The translations under genes and the position numbers were made by a program. A stretch of 64,000 nucleotides of DNA. Origin: Cordilura impudica (taxonomy: Eukaryota > Arthropoda > Insecta > Diptera > Scathophagidae). Numbering within the stretch: position 1 is the first letter of the stretch; each line of letters starts with the position of its first letter. The stretch spans positions 197,109,526 to 197,173,525 of the forward strand of contig OY821521.1 of NCBI GenBank assembly GCA_963682025.1. Reading direction: 5' to 3'. The notes beneath the pieces were generated by a model, which worked only from the letters and a program-made list of their open reading frames with translations, did not search any database and had not been told where the DNA came from. This document shows, piece by piece, positions 1 through 10,495 of this stretch.

Positions 1-615
1 CTGACAGATGGACATCGCCGGTTCGTTTCCTCCTTTTATTGAAATCTAGCCTATAATATATGCTATATATATTATATAGTTAATGGGGTCTCCGCAATTA
101 ATTTCGATGAGTTACAAACGTAATGACAAACTGATATATACCCTCTGCGCAGTGGTGTATATCATTATAAAAAAAACAAAAATTTTCTTTTTGCGATTTT
201 TGAGTTTCGCAGGCCACAATATTAGCGATGCCAACTTACCGCTTTTCGTGCTAGATTTAGCGGCTTTTAACTACCCAAAAAGCACATTTTTCCGACTTAG
301 CGCGTTTAAAAAAAACGCTAAATTAGCGCTTTTTGTTTTTCTTTTTTAGTGCCGTAGCACCTTTTATATACAATAGTTCATGTTAAATAAAATCGTACAA
401 ATTGAATAATAGTGCGTTTACATATAAGGAAAATCTAGTAGATTTTAGTTGAAATCTATTTCAAAATCTATTCCGTTTACATCTAACTTTTTTTACATTT
501 TGTGAGATTTTATTTCCACAACAATACACAGCTGATTAAAATATATCATATGAACTAGAAATACCAAAAATATTCAAAACAATAAGAAATGGAAATATGG
601 ATTTTATTATTATAC
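1..615. other. AT-rich non-coding stretch at left edge
   Basis: No gene seen. The first 30 bases carry a GACAGATGGACATCG signature of the kind found near the end of several dispersed repeats in this window (compare 19970-19995 and 62250-62280). A stretch near 105-140 (GAGTTACAAACG...) resembles one at 51587-51617. The only recognisable element is a truncated hAT-like MITE at 221-345, listed separately. Confidence 0.5.
221..345. repeat. truncated hAT-like MITE fragment
   Basis: Begins with AGCGATGCCAACTTACCGC and ends in a run of AGCGC/GCGCT-containing sequence, matching the style and inverted-repeat sequence of the complete 389-bp element at 17336-17724 (ends CAGCGATGCTAACTT and AAGTTGGCATCGCTG). 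Only one recognisable end is present here, so it is a remnant and no target duplication can be assigned. Confidence 0.5.
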
Positions 616-785
616 TAGTATAGCCCAGCACTCGAAATTCGAGTGCAAATTCTAGGAGATATTATTTTTTCATTCAATTTTTGTCTGCTAATGTTTTTTT
701 AATCTATTTATATAAAAAAATGTATGAATATTTAAATGAGCCTAAAGGTATGTTAATCAATTTTAGCAATTCACAATTCAACACA
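616..785 (-). mobile_element. non-autonomous Helitron fragment (3' half)
   Basis: Carries the family's 3' terminal hairpin (CACTCGAAATTCGAGTG) followed inward by sequence matching 59230-59330, including the AATCAATTTTAGCAATTCAC stretch. The CTAGCAGATTCC terminus is degraded to CTAGTATAGCCC. Its own 3' end points left, so the element lies on the minus strand. It abuts a second copy in opposite orientation at 798. Confidence 0.65.
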
Positions 786-797
786 GAGCGTCTGATA

Positions 798-1112
798 TCT
801 ATAATATTAATATGCTAGGCGATTTCTTGTGACCGATGTTTTGTTCTACCGTTTTATCTCGATTTGGACCAAATGTATATTATTTGAAATGCATATCTTT
901 TTAGCCATTTTGCAGATTTACAGATTTTTAAATTTTTTCCTTTATTTTGAGTAAATTGCATTTAAAGTTGCTACTAACACATACATAAAATTATACATAT
1001 GCTATGTGTGTCTTATTAAGTTTGTTAATGTGTTTGTTAATGAGTTTTTTATCTTCATTCACAATAATAATAAACCAAAAAAGTGTTGGTTTGTGAATTG
1101 GCTAATGTTGAA
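798..1112 (+). mobile_element. non-autonomous Helitron copy (5' part)
   Basis: Starts A|TCTATAATATTAATA, the 5' end of the family, and continues through GATTTCTTGTGACCGATG and TTTTGTTCTACCGTTTTAT to GGTTTGTGAATTGGCTAA. The 3' hairpin and CTAG terminus are missing, so the copy is truncated. The same sequence recurs at 12258, 40060, 45703, 59217, 59875 and 62769. Confidence 0.75.
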
Positions 1113-2232
1113 AAATATAGATTTTTTCTAAATTTTTTTTTGTGTTTGCTTTGTTAGATTTAATATTTATTTTTATTACGTTTTTTTCATGTTCCATTGC
1201 TACCTTTAAAATATGCTAAATTAAATGAATTCTTATCTTTAATAAATTCTTATTTAAATTAATGAATTGTGTAACTGGTATAAATTAATTATTAAAAATA
1301 AATTATTAACTTTTGTATGTATTTGTTTTTGTAAGTAAATAATTAATTAAAACAAATTTTTAGCGACAATAATGAATTCGATTGTCGTTTTGTTTTATAT
1401 AACATGTTTTAAATTGTTGTTTGACAGCACTGGCTGTAAAATTGTTATATCTGCCTATATTAGCCCACGTCTACATTGGCAATAAATATAACGTAACAAC
1501 TGTCATTTTCATATCTCTCGAACCACATGATTCACGTCAGAAACAAGAGACTAAATTGAGTAGAACTGCGTTTACAGTTTTTCATTTCGTAATATTGTTT
1601 ATTTTTGGAAACGAGCAGAAGCACAAGTGTACTTAACATATTGAGGTTTTAATTCATGGTTCATTTAGCTCTGCTACGTCAGGATTTTTTGTTAACTTAA
1701 AAGTTCAGCGACCCCCCATTATCCTATTTACACGTGACTCGTCTCTACTCATTTTTAGCTGTTGAACAGTGTTTTCAGTTTTAAATCATTTTTCGAAAAT
1801 TCAGCGATCTCAATAGAAAAAATATTTTTAAAACTATTTCTTTTCGACAGCAAGTTGCCAAAAATAATTAAATCGATTTTTTTTTTAATTTCTGTCGGAT
1901 TCCATGATTTTAGAAACTAGTTATTAAACTAGTTTTAATGGTTACATAAGAAAAGTCGACTCAACCGAAGTTCGCTATAGTTTTTCTTGACGTAACTGTT
2001 CCGAAATAACTATTTTCTTCGGACTCAGCGACGCCAAAAACTTAAAAAATTAATATAACATAAATTTGAAGTGTTTTTCATACTAAGCTAACATAAAAAA
2101 CCTCAAAGCGTCATCGCTATGAAGTAAGATTTATTTTATTTTAATTACAGAGTTTCTCATATTATTCCATTTTACTATTATATTTTTACAAAATTGCTTG
2201 TTGTGGTGAATAACAATTTTGTAAACAAAAAA
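1113..2232. other. non-coding, no recognised feature
   Basis: AT-rich sequence without a convincing reading frame, splice pair or repeat structure that I can assign. Confidence 0.4.
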
Positions 2233-2443
2233 AATCATGTGAGTCCGATCACAGGGGAGATGTGAAAACATCTGGTAATAAATAAAATGCAGAAAACAGC
2301 GACAAAAAGGTTATTACATATCATAATTTTTTCACCAAACAATCATGTCACACCGATTTGTCTTAATGCTCACATGTTACGCGTATGATCTTACGCTCAC
2401 ATATTACGCTCACATATTGCTCTGTTTTTGTGATTGTATCAAA
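2233..2443. repeat. about 205-bp dispersed repeat, copy 1
   Basis: Starts TCATGTGAGTCCGATCA and ends near TTTTTGTGATTGTATC. It is highly similar to 34783-34968, sharing for example CATCTGGTAATAAATAAAAT and GCAGAAAACAGCGAC. It appears to interrupt a locally duplicated host sequence: GTGGTGAATAAC...GTAAACAAAAAA just before it recurs uninterrupted at 2710-2745, and the sequence after it (GATGTTTTTTTGG...) resumes the same duplicate. No terminal inverted repeat was recognised. Confidence 0.6.
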
Positions 2444-3167
2444 AGATATGTTTTTTGATGTTTTTTTGGACATTATTGAAAAAAAAAAAATTATTTCGAA
2501 AATGAAAAGTTCATTTTAATTTAATGTTATTATTTTAATTTCACTTACACGAAACAGATATTAAAAAAAGAACAGAATTTTTTTATTAAACAATTAAAAC
2601 AAGAAAAAGATATACATACATACACAAAATATAAACAATGAAATTGAGACCGTTTCATTTTTCAACGCACATTCTCTCTCTAATGTTGCCTAAGTTTAAT
2701 AAAATTGCCGTGGTGAATAACAGTTTCGTAAACAAAAAACTTATGTTTTTGATGTTAATGGAAATTATTTAAGAAAAACAATTATTTTGAAAATAAACAG
2801 TAAATTTGAATTTACTCCAAATAAATATTAACGAAAAAAGGTTTTAATATTATTTTTTAAATAATTAAAAGCAGAATAATTGTACAAAACTTTATAAAAA
2901 GCAATATAGGCTTTGATGGTGTTGGTTGTTGATTTAGATATTTTTTTCCGTATTTATACTCTATTTTGTTAAAAACATAAATTGTTTATAAAAATTTATT
3001 ATTAAAAGTTGTATATTGTGAAGGATATTAAGGAGTGAGATCGAAAAAATCTTAACACACGCTTTTCCTCTCAACTTTTTTCACAAGCATTTTAATTTTT
3101 TTATGGAGTTACCTCTCAAAAATATGACAGTTATTATATTTAATGATTTGTTGTTAGTTTGATTAAA
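2444..3167. other. non-coding, diverged local duplication
   Basis: Contains two diverged copies of one AT-rich segment, roughly 2195-2640 (minus the inserted repeat at 2233-2443) and 2700-2900. No coding potential seen until the transposase remnant at 3168. Confidence 0.4.
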
Positions 3168-3616
3168 ATGAGTAACGCAATAAAAGTGCGTGCTAAAATT
3201 ATTAAATATTTTCAACAAATACTTGGCCAAAGAATCAAAGGTCTGACGTCAAATTGTTTTCAATGCTTTTAGAAACTATCAGGAGAATTTAACTATTGAT
3301 GGGAAACATAGGGAAGGCAGAAAGGCCAATAACAAAGGATACATTGAAAAGAGCTCCCAACACATTCGCTAGAAAAACAGCCGGGTTGGCTCAGTGCTCG
3401 TACTATTTGAAAAAGTAAGCCAATGCAGGTTTGAAAACATTTAAAGTCCAAAAAGTTCCAGAGATGAACGCTGAAAAAAATTTAGAGGCTTAAAATAGAG
3501 CACGGATTTTTGAATCATGTTTCATTTTAAAAATACTTCTGCTGCATAATGGACGATAAAACGTATGTACTGGCAGATTTTTCCCAGCTTCCGGATCAAA
3601 ATTCATAATTTGCTAA

Positions 3617-4508
3617 AGGTCATCTCACACGATGTGTTTTTTACATATCGGACCTGTACCTCTAAAGTGAATCAACTCAAAATTTACATATTTTCAGTTG
3701 AGGCAAAAAACGGTTTTTTTTTTTAAATATTTACTATAAAATTTAAAAACAGTTATTTCATTGTAAAGAATTGCGAATAATAAGTATACAACAGTAGTTG
3801 TTTTTACGATTTTTTCAGTGATCATCAAAAATAACAAGTTTTTTGGGTGGAACTCAAAATATGTCTTTTTAGTGGAGTCTAAAGAAGCTACTCTTATAAC
3901 ACAAAGAGGGTTACAACTGTATTTTTTTTTTGCGAAAGACTAGAAAACCCGATGTAAGATTTTTACAGTGGATAGATATGACCACTGTGTATCGTTTTCT
4001 TGCAAAAAGTGAAATTGAAAAATTTTGAGTTAACTCACTTTAGAGGTACAGGTGCGATATGTACTGTCATTTTTTTTTATCCATATGTAATTCCGTATGT
4101 CTATCAAAATTATCATTTTACATACGATGCATAATTTTTGCTATATGTATTTCCATATGATATAACCTCTCAATGTAAACAACAGCTGATTTAATTTGTG
4201 AATATACAAAAATTTAGTATTACGAATATTTTTTAATTGTTAATTAATATTAAACAATTTATTTTTCTTTCGATATTAATCTTTATAATTTACTCTGTTT
4301 TTCTTTCGCCACAAGCAGTGTTGTATTTTCATATGTTTATAATGCCAAAATAGAACCTGTTCTAATTGAAAAATGTACATGTGACTTTCCTCATGTATTG
4401 TATATAAACAATGTTTCATATTTATCAAACGATGTGTACAACTTTTATTGTGAGGAACTTTGACAGTACATATGTAATATGTAAAAAACACATCGTGTGA
4501 TAGAGATT
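3617..4508 (-). mobile_element. PIF/Harbinger-like MITE (family X), interrupted by a second MITE
   Basis: Right part 4058-4508 reads, in reverse, like the copies at 14403-14893 and 42142-42631: ends ACATATGTACTGTCA and CACGATGTGTTTTTTACAT, interior AACAGCTGATTTAA and TCTTTCGCCACAAGCAG. The left end is at 3617 (AGGTCATCTCACACGATG), preceded by TAA; the right end has decayed, so the 3-bp duplication cannot be confirmed for this copy. It splits the D37-type transposase, with coding similarity resuming directly after it, and is itself split at 3648-4057. Confidence 0.8.
3648..4057. mobile_element. 410-bp MITE with TA target duplication, nested in the family X MITE
   Basis: Inverted ends TCGGACCTGTACCTCTAAAG and TCGCACCTGTACCTCTAAAG (the latter read in reverse from 4057), extending with few mismatches to about 33 bp. 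Flanking TA at 3646-3647 and 4058-4059 fits a TA target duplication. Removing the insert restores the ACATATGTACTG sequence found at this place in the two uninterrupted copies. The TA target suggests mobilisation by a Tc1/mariner-type enzyme. No coding capacity. Confidence 0.85.
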
Positions 4509-4917
4509 ATGTCAAAGATAAGTTTACGACACAAAAGCGAACGAAATTCCCTCAAAAAAAGTTCCTGGTATGGTAAACAATATGCAGTTGCCGCAAAAGA
4601 AGCAAGTCATTTGTTACAACGGGCTCTATAAATACCGAAATTTATAATAAGGAGTGTTTGAAAAGAAGACTACTATTAAAAGTCAACACAATGTGTCTAC
4701 ATAGTTTTGGCTTGAATTGGCGTCCAGCACTACGGTAAGAAAGATCTTGAGTGGTACAAGAACAATTACATGGTTTTTATATCAAAGGAGGCAAATCCGT
4801 CTAAACTTTTCGGAGCTTAGGCCAGTGGAGAGATATTGGGTTCTTATGAAACGGAGAAAAAGTGACAGAAATCGCTATATAATCCATACTGGAAGGGTTT
4901 TCGAAAAAGGTTCATAA

Positions 4918-5288
4918 GATCATAAGTAGTGATAACATCTAGGCACAAAAATTATTTTTTTTTTCTTAAATTTTATTCACAATTACTGAATTTAAATAAT
5001 TGAATTGTATTGTTTCCAACTTACAAATGCAGAAGAATACAGAAATAATTCACGCTAAGTTTATAAATATTTTTGCCATAATATATCTCACTTTAGTCAA
5101 CTTTGAATAAAAAAATTTCGTTAAAATATTGTTTTTTTTTAGAGCATAAGCACAATCAGAGTGGTGCAGTTCGTTATTCCGTTGCGGAAAAATATGTAAC
5201 TTTTGATATAAATTTTGTGAACAAATTCGAATTTTTTTTTTACGGAAAAATACACTACGATTGCTATATGTAAAGCCTGGTATTTGAT
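4918..5288. other. non-coding
   Basis: AT-rich stretch between the D37-type transposase remnant and the mariner remnant. No feature recognised. Confidence 0.35.
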
Positions 5289-6413
5289 GGACGAGGACGG
5301 TCTTAGAAAATCCAGACCTGAAAAAAGTTCTTTGGTGAAAACATGTTTTAAGTTTCCAGGCGCCACGTTGTTTAGTAATTTTTTTTCTAAACATGGAAAA
5401 ATTGGTCACCGTAATGTAATTCAATACTTTCATTTGAAAGATCTCAGTCCAACCAATATTAAAGCGGAGCCCCTAGGTTATAGATTCTAGGGGTGTCTGC
5501 TTCTTCGTTTAGGACTATAGAATATTGGGGTGGCAGAGTTTAAACGAGGCCGTACGAGCTGCCAAGACGAACACCGTAGTGGCCAAGCCAGAAATGGTTA
5601 AGAAAATTCACAAAATGATATTGAATGATCGTTGGCTGAAGGTGTGTGAGCTAGCTGAAAAAATAGGCATTTCAAAAAGTGCTATACATCACATATTGAC
5701 CGAAAATTTTGAGATGAGAAAGCTGTTCGCAAGATGGATGCCGCCGCGTTTGCTCACAATAGAACAAAAACAGCGTCATAAAGAAGTTTCAATAGAGAGT
5801 GTTTGGCGATGTTTCACCATGGATGAGGTATGGGTCCACCATTTCACACCTGATACAAAGGAAAAGTGAAAACAGTTGACAGTAATGGTAGAATCGTATT
5901 GAAAGAAGGCGACGACAGTTCCATATGCAGGCAAGGTCACGGCGTCTTTTTTTGGGATGCGCGTCGGATAATTTTTATTGATTTTTTTTAAAAAGTAAAA
6001 CAATCAACGGCGAGTATTGTACTAACTTATTGCATCGTTTAAGTGATGGAATTAAGGTGAAGAAGAAAGTTTATTTCATATAGACATTTACTATTACGAT
6101 GGCCAAAATCCCTGAACTAAAGTTCGAATTTCCTCATCACGCATCTTATTCGCCAGATTTAGATCCCTCGGATTATTTTCTATTTCCAAACTTTTAAAAA
6201 TGGCCCGGTGGTCAAAATTTTGCCAACAAGGAAAAAGTGGAGTCTGCGGTTGATGACTATTTTAAGGAGCTACACAGTTCTTGCTATAAACAGGGTATCG
6301 AAGCTGTTGAATTACGCTGGGAAAAGGAGATTATGTTGTGAAATAAAGAAAATGGTTCCCAAATTAGTTGTGTTTGTTTTTATCAGGACGGGTTGTTCTG
6401 GGACCACCCTCGT
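5289..6413 (+). mobile_element. decayed mariner element
   Basis: Imperfect terminal inverted repeats bound about 1.1 kb: left GACGAGGACGGTCTTAGAA at 5290, and right, read in reverse from 6413, TACGAGGGTGGTCCCAGAA. Both continue with similar CC..CCTGA.AAAA. Length and ends are typical of mariner. The transposase inside is broken (separate entry). Confidence 0.8.
5394..6350 (+). pseudogene. mariner transposase pseudogene
   Basis: Starts at ATG 5394 (MEKIGHRNVIQYFHLKDLSP). After frame changes it reads SASSFRTIEYW, then VAEFKRGRTSCQDEHRSG (about 5531-5585), then in another frame PEMVKKIHKMILNDRWLKV and ISKSAIHHILTENFEMRKL (helix-turn-helix region), then FTMDEVWVHHFTPDTKEK with the first catalytic Asp at about 5823. 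Later pieces include FFWDARRIIFIDF (about 5945-5985), LIRQI/SPDL...DYF (about 6145-6185, the second catalytic region) and a C-terminal AVDDYFKEL equivalent (about 6250). There are at least four frameshifts and several stops. No function remains; identification as mariner is secure from the motif order. Confidence 0.88.
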
Positions 6414-7096
6414 AAGAAGCCTTAAAATTGTTTTAATTCGTTTCCGTTAATCAGCTCTTAAATTTGAAGAATAATACATTTTATTTTAAGAAAAAACTAA
6501 ATTTCGAGTAGATACGAAATTCATATTCCCCTTTACCAATTCTTTACGATATTTGTCACTACAACTAATTAAAAATTCACCAATAATTAGCATATTCATG
6601 TTAATTCTTTTAAAATACGGAATAATATACATATTAAAACTTTCAAATGGCACATTTGTTATATGCATAATCATAAAATATAGTATAGTGTTTAAATTCT
6701 GATGCTCAACATTTATAGCAGCCAACAAACTTATTGAACGTCAACATGACAATGCAAAATATACACACAGCAAATGTTGGGTATTTTCTTTAAATTGATT
6801 AAACACCTGTTTAGTGGTCATTCAAACGCATTAACAAAAAATTCCAGTTACTGACGAGTATTTGCACAGAAATAAAAATGTAAAACACTAGCGTTGGGGA
6901 TTTTTTTATTTGATTTAAACTATATCATAAGTAAAAACAAGTTCAATTAGCTTAGGCTTTAATTTAGCCAAAAAAAAAAAAAAAACCCCGATGTGATTCA
7001 TTTTAACCACAAGAAAATACTAGAGCAAATTTCTTAGAACTAAAGCATCTTCCGTTTTTTGTTGGAAATTTTGCAATACAAATCAACTCGACTTAC
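6414..7096 (-). other. Punch intron 2 (partial), no other feature
   Basis: Downstream (in gene direction) of Punch exon 2, beginning with donor GTAAGT at 7096-7091. The intron continues past the left edge of the window: no sequence resembling the next Punch exon, which should encode the CEHH zinc motif, was found anywhere in 1-7090. A poly-A run lies at about 6970-6985. Confidence 0.6.
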
Positions 7097-7306
7097 CTTC
7101 TAAACTTTGATCATAACCTTTGGTAAAGAATAACATGGCCTTGGCGGCTCTTTCGGGTGTTTTAATTAAACCCTGACGATCGGGATTTTCACCTAAACCA
7201 CCCAAAAGTAAACGATACGATCTTGCCATGTCGGGTAGTAAAGCCTCTCTGGTTGGCGGTTTGTGATCCAATTCCAAATCGTGATGGAATGTACAGTTTT
7301 CATGGC
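7097..7306 (-). CDS. Pu: GTP cyclohydrolase I (Punch), coding exon 2
   Basis: GTP cyclohydrolase I converts GTP to 7,8-dihydroneopterin triphosphate, the first step to tetrahydrobiopterin and the pteridine eye pigments of flies; it is a cytosolic homodecamer. This exon encodes [18 protein letters not shown], then [20 protein letters not shown] and [20 protein letters not shown], ending YDQSLE plus one base. That is the start of the conserved catalytic domain, almost identical to Drosophila Punch as I know it. Acceptor AG is at 7308-7307 and donor GTAAGT at 7096-7091. Exon 1 ends with a single G and exon 2 begins GC, joining as a Gly codon, so the phase agrees. The zinc ligands and active-site residues are in exons beyond the window. 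Confidence 0.95.
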
Positions 7307-7414
7307 CTAAAATAAAAATTAAAAGTAAAAATATTTAAAATTGTAAACATTTTATAAATTTTATAAATAAAATAAATCCTTAAATGTTAATATTGTATTT
7401 GCGAAAAAATATAA

Positions 7415-8060
7415 AATAACTTTTATTTGCGTTCGAAAAAATAAATTTTAAAATAAAAATAACTGTTCTTTTCTGCTCGAAAAAATTTATTTTATTTCTG
7501 CTCGAAAAAATTTAAATCAAAAAATTATTTTTTGTAATTTCTTCGAAATTATAAAAATCAAAAACATAACTTTTATTTCTTCTCGAAAAATTAAAAAAAT
7601 ACTTTTATTTCTGCTCGAAAAAATTAAATTCGAAAAATAAATTTTATTTCTACTCGAAAAAATAAAAATTTATTTCCGCTCGAAAAAATTAAAATCAAAA
7701 ATTAACTTTATTTCTTCTCGAAAAAATAAAAAAAAAATATTTTTATTTCTGCCCGAAAAAATTAAATTCGAAAAACTAATTTTGTTTCTACTCGAAAAAA
7801 TAAAAATTTATTTTTGCTCGAAAAAATCAAAATCAAAAATTAACTTTTATTTATGCTCGAAAAAATTAAAATAAAAAAATTACTTTTATTTCTGCTCGAA
7901 AAAATTAAAATCGATAAATAAGTTTTATTTCTACTCGAAAAAATAACAATAAAAATTTATTTTTGCTCCAAAAAATCATAATCAAAAGTTAACTTTTATT
8001 CTGTTCGAATAAATAAAAATCAAAAAATAGTTTTTATTTCTGCTCGAAAAAATAAATATT
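7415..8060. repeat. minisatellite, about 40-45 bp units (CTCGAAAAAAT motif)
   Basis: About 15 degenerate tandem units built on TTTTATTTCTGCTCGAAAAA followed by ATTAAAATCAAAAA or similar, with variants TACTCGAAAAAA and TCTTCTCGAAAA. It lies in Punch intron 1. No coding potential. Confidence 0.85.
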
Positions 8061-8099
8061 ATAAATAATAATCTAATCCATAAAAACAAAGTTTTTTAT

Positions 8100-8870
8100 T
8101 AAAACTCCTTCTTTCCTTATGCATATGGGTTTTGAATCTCTCCGTGACTGTGCGTGACTATTTTAAAATTAATCTTTGGCCATAACAAGTCTATGGACAA
8201 AGTTTCAGATCGATCGGATGAGATGAAATGGTTTTTAAATCACTCCGTGACTGCGCGTGACTATGCGTGACTGTGTGTGACCGTCTTAAAATTAATCTTT
8301 GGCCACAACAAGTCTATGGACAAAGTTTCAGATCGATCGGATGAGTGGAAGTGAGGTTTTAATCTCTCCGTGACTGTGCGTGGCCATGCGTGACTGTGCG
8401 TGAATATGTCAAAGTTAATCTTTTTTCATAGCAAGTCTATCGACCCAGTTTCAAATCGATCGGATAAGGGGAAATGGGTTTTAAATCAATCCATGACTGT
8501 GCGTGGCTATGCGTGACTGTGCGTGACTATGTCGAAGTTAATCTTTCTTTACAGCAAGTACATATATCGACCAAGTTTCAGATTGATTGGATGAGGGTAA
8601 ATCCGTTTTAAATCTCTCCATGACTGTGCGTGACCATGTGTGAGTGTGTGTGACTAAGTCAAAGTTAATCTTTTTTCACATCAAGTTTCAGATCGATCGG
8701 ATGAGGGGAAATGATATTTAGATCACTCCGTGACTGTGCGTGACTATGCGTGACCACCCCAAAATTAACCTATAGTCACAGCAAGACTATGGGTTAAGTT
8801 TCAGATCAATTGGATAAGGAGGAATGGTGTTGCCCCACTATAGACAGACATAGAGTATGAGTTAAAAGAA
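8100..8870. repeat. left arm subrepeats of the Tc1-like element
   Basis: About six tandem units of roughly 100-130 bp. Each has a run of GTGACTGTGCGTGAC-type words, then AAAGTTAATCTTT or AAAATTAATCTTTGGCC, then a CAAGTCTATGGAC segment and TTTCAGATCGATCGGATGAG. The same units appear inverted at 10680-11270 and 58780-59140. Confidence 0.85.
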
Positions 8871-9412
8871 AGAGTTTAAAAAACAAACCATTTTCTGAAA
8901 GACTTATTTACAAGGATCAACCTTAGGTCCAATTTTAAAATTTTAATTTAAATAATTTTTATTGATACCATTTCAAAGAAAAGATTATGAAAATATGACA
9001 ATAGTTTGTTAGGTGTATTTTTTAATATTTTTATAGCCCTTATTTTTCCAATAAGAAAGGAAAAGTGTAATTAAGTAATTTTGAAAATAAAAGTATTGTC
9101 ATGTCTGTCACATTACAAAATACTTATTTTTACTATAATTTATTTTATAATTCATGTTTTTTATGTGCTTATATATCCTCAGTTTGTTTTCATGTCTGTC
9201 ACGGGTGCTTTTCCCCCAATTATTAATTAAATACTTTCTCACTTATTCTAATGACAAATATGTTGGCAGGTATATTTTGTATATTTTTATGAACAATGAA
9301 AAAATTTTACTGTATAATATTGAATTAGAAAGATCACTGAATATCATGTCTGTCACTATGGAATTAGCATATATGCTATTAATTTTTTTTTTTTTTGTTA
9401 AAATATTTCAAA

Positions 9413-9841
9413 GTAAAGGCCCATTTACACGATACCACTCAGTCGTATGATTTTTCAAAATAAAAATCCGATGAAATTCGTCGGACTGTCATAAAGTCGT
9501 ACCAACATTATTTCTGCATACTTAGGCCATTTACACCATCACACTCAAGTCTTATGAAAACAGCTGTTTAGAATAACAAGGAAATTTATTTTGAAATTTA
9601 TATTTTATTTCCACCTTCTTTGTTTTTGTTTACCTTTTTTTTAATATTACCAAAAAACAACTCTGATCCGATGAAAATGGCAAGTTTTTAGAAATGTTTC
9701 TAAAATCATCGGACTTGGAAAATAAAATCCTACAGACTGTCATTTTCATAACATAAGCCTTTTACATGATACGACTTTTTCATAATACTCGACTTTTGGA
9801 CAGGTCGTATTACAAAGTGTGATAGTGCAAACTGGCCTTAA
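9413..9841. mobile_element. MITE (or two nested copies) with GGCC...TTTACAC ends
   Basis: One unit is 9522-9841, with ends TTAGGCCATTTACACCATCA and, in reverse, TTAAGGCCAGTTTGCACTAT. A further left end of the same type starts at 9416 (GGCCCATTTACACGATACCA), and a related ACATGATACGACTTTTTCAT lies at about 9760, suggesting copies inserted in or next to each other. The interior holds CCGATGAAATTCGTCGGACT and ATCATCGGACTTGG, which are inverted relative to each other. Inserted within the Tc1-like element. Confidence 0.65.
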
Positions 9842-9844
9842 TTG

Positions 9845-10495
9845 TTATTTACGGTTTCTGGTTGCTTTAATTTCGGGTAAAGTTCTCATGAAGGCAAATA
9901 TTTCTAAAAGTTCGAGAAATCGAAAAACCATATTGTAAACCCAGAAATAAACCCCAACTGAAGAGTTAAAAACCAGAATAATAGATGTTTCTGCTGTTGA
10001 TCTTAAGCAAAAAAAAAAAAATGTGAGAAATACTTATTTCAAAAATTATCAAGATATATCGCGAAAGAGGTCCGGTGACGACTCAACATTTAGGTTAAAG
10101 ACAGGATAATTTAATAGCAAGAGAGCTTAAAAAGGAATGAGTCGAATTCATGTAGTAAAAGATACTCTAACTGGAAAATATGCATGTGGTCTGTAAGTTC
10201 CAACATGACAATGACTAAAAAAACACCTCCAAGGTTCTAACCGAATGGGTACTATCGAATGCAGTTAGTGTTTTGGAATGACCAGCTCAATTACCATACA
10301 AAATATATGATAAATTGTAAATCGAAAAATACGGCCACGAAATTATGTACACAAACAAGACAGATCTCATAGCGGCAGTTAAATTAGAGTGGCCAAAAAT
10401 TACAATGGATATCATCAACAATTTAATTGACTACAAGCCTCGGCGTTGTGAAGCAGTACTAAAAAACAGTGGAAACCCAACAAAATATTGAAACC
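9845..10495 (+). pseudogene. Tc1-type transposase remnant
   Basis: Heavily decayed. Around 10375-10495 it reads AAVKLEWPKITMDIINNLID then YKPRRCEAVLKNSGNPTKY and a stop, the usual C-terminus of Tc1-type transposases (W...I....L..SMPRRC.AVI...G..TKY). Upstream, 10040-10140 resembles the DNA-binding region, but too many frameshifts prevent a firm assignment. The central DDE core is not recognisable in this copy. Confidence 0.65.

Larger units (their letters stand above)
3168..4917 (+). pseudogene. broken Tc1/mariner-superfamily (IS630/D37-type) transposase, split by nested MITEs
   Basis: A degenerate reading frame starts at the ATG at 3168 (MSNAIKVRAKIIKYF). Around 3500-3605 it reads ...MDDKTYVLADFSQLPDQ, which is the region of the first catalytic Asp (DDETYV in the family). 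It is then interrupted by an inserted MITE (about 3617-4508). The C-terminal part resumes at 4509: KKFLVWQ...KSFVTTGSIN...EIYNKECL, then after a frame change SELRPVERYWVLMKRR, the conserved ELRPIE-YWA motif containing the last catalytic acidic residue. Stops and frameshifts are frequent, so it is inactive. The family call rests on the order and spacing of these motifs; the exact subfamily (DD37D/E) is inference from memory of arthropod mariner-like transposases. Confidence 0.8.

Noticed and set aside
1..7090. Next Punch exon (CEHH zinc motif) to the left
   Set aside because: Looked for on the minus strand and not found; the exon must be outside the window.
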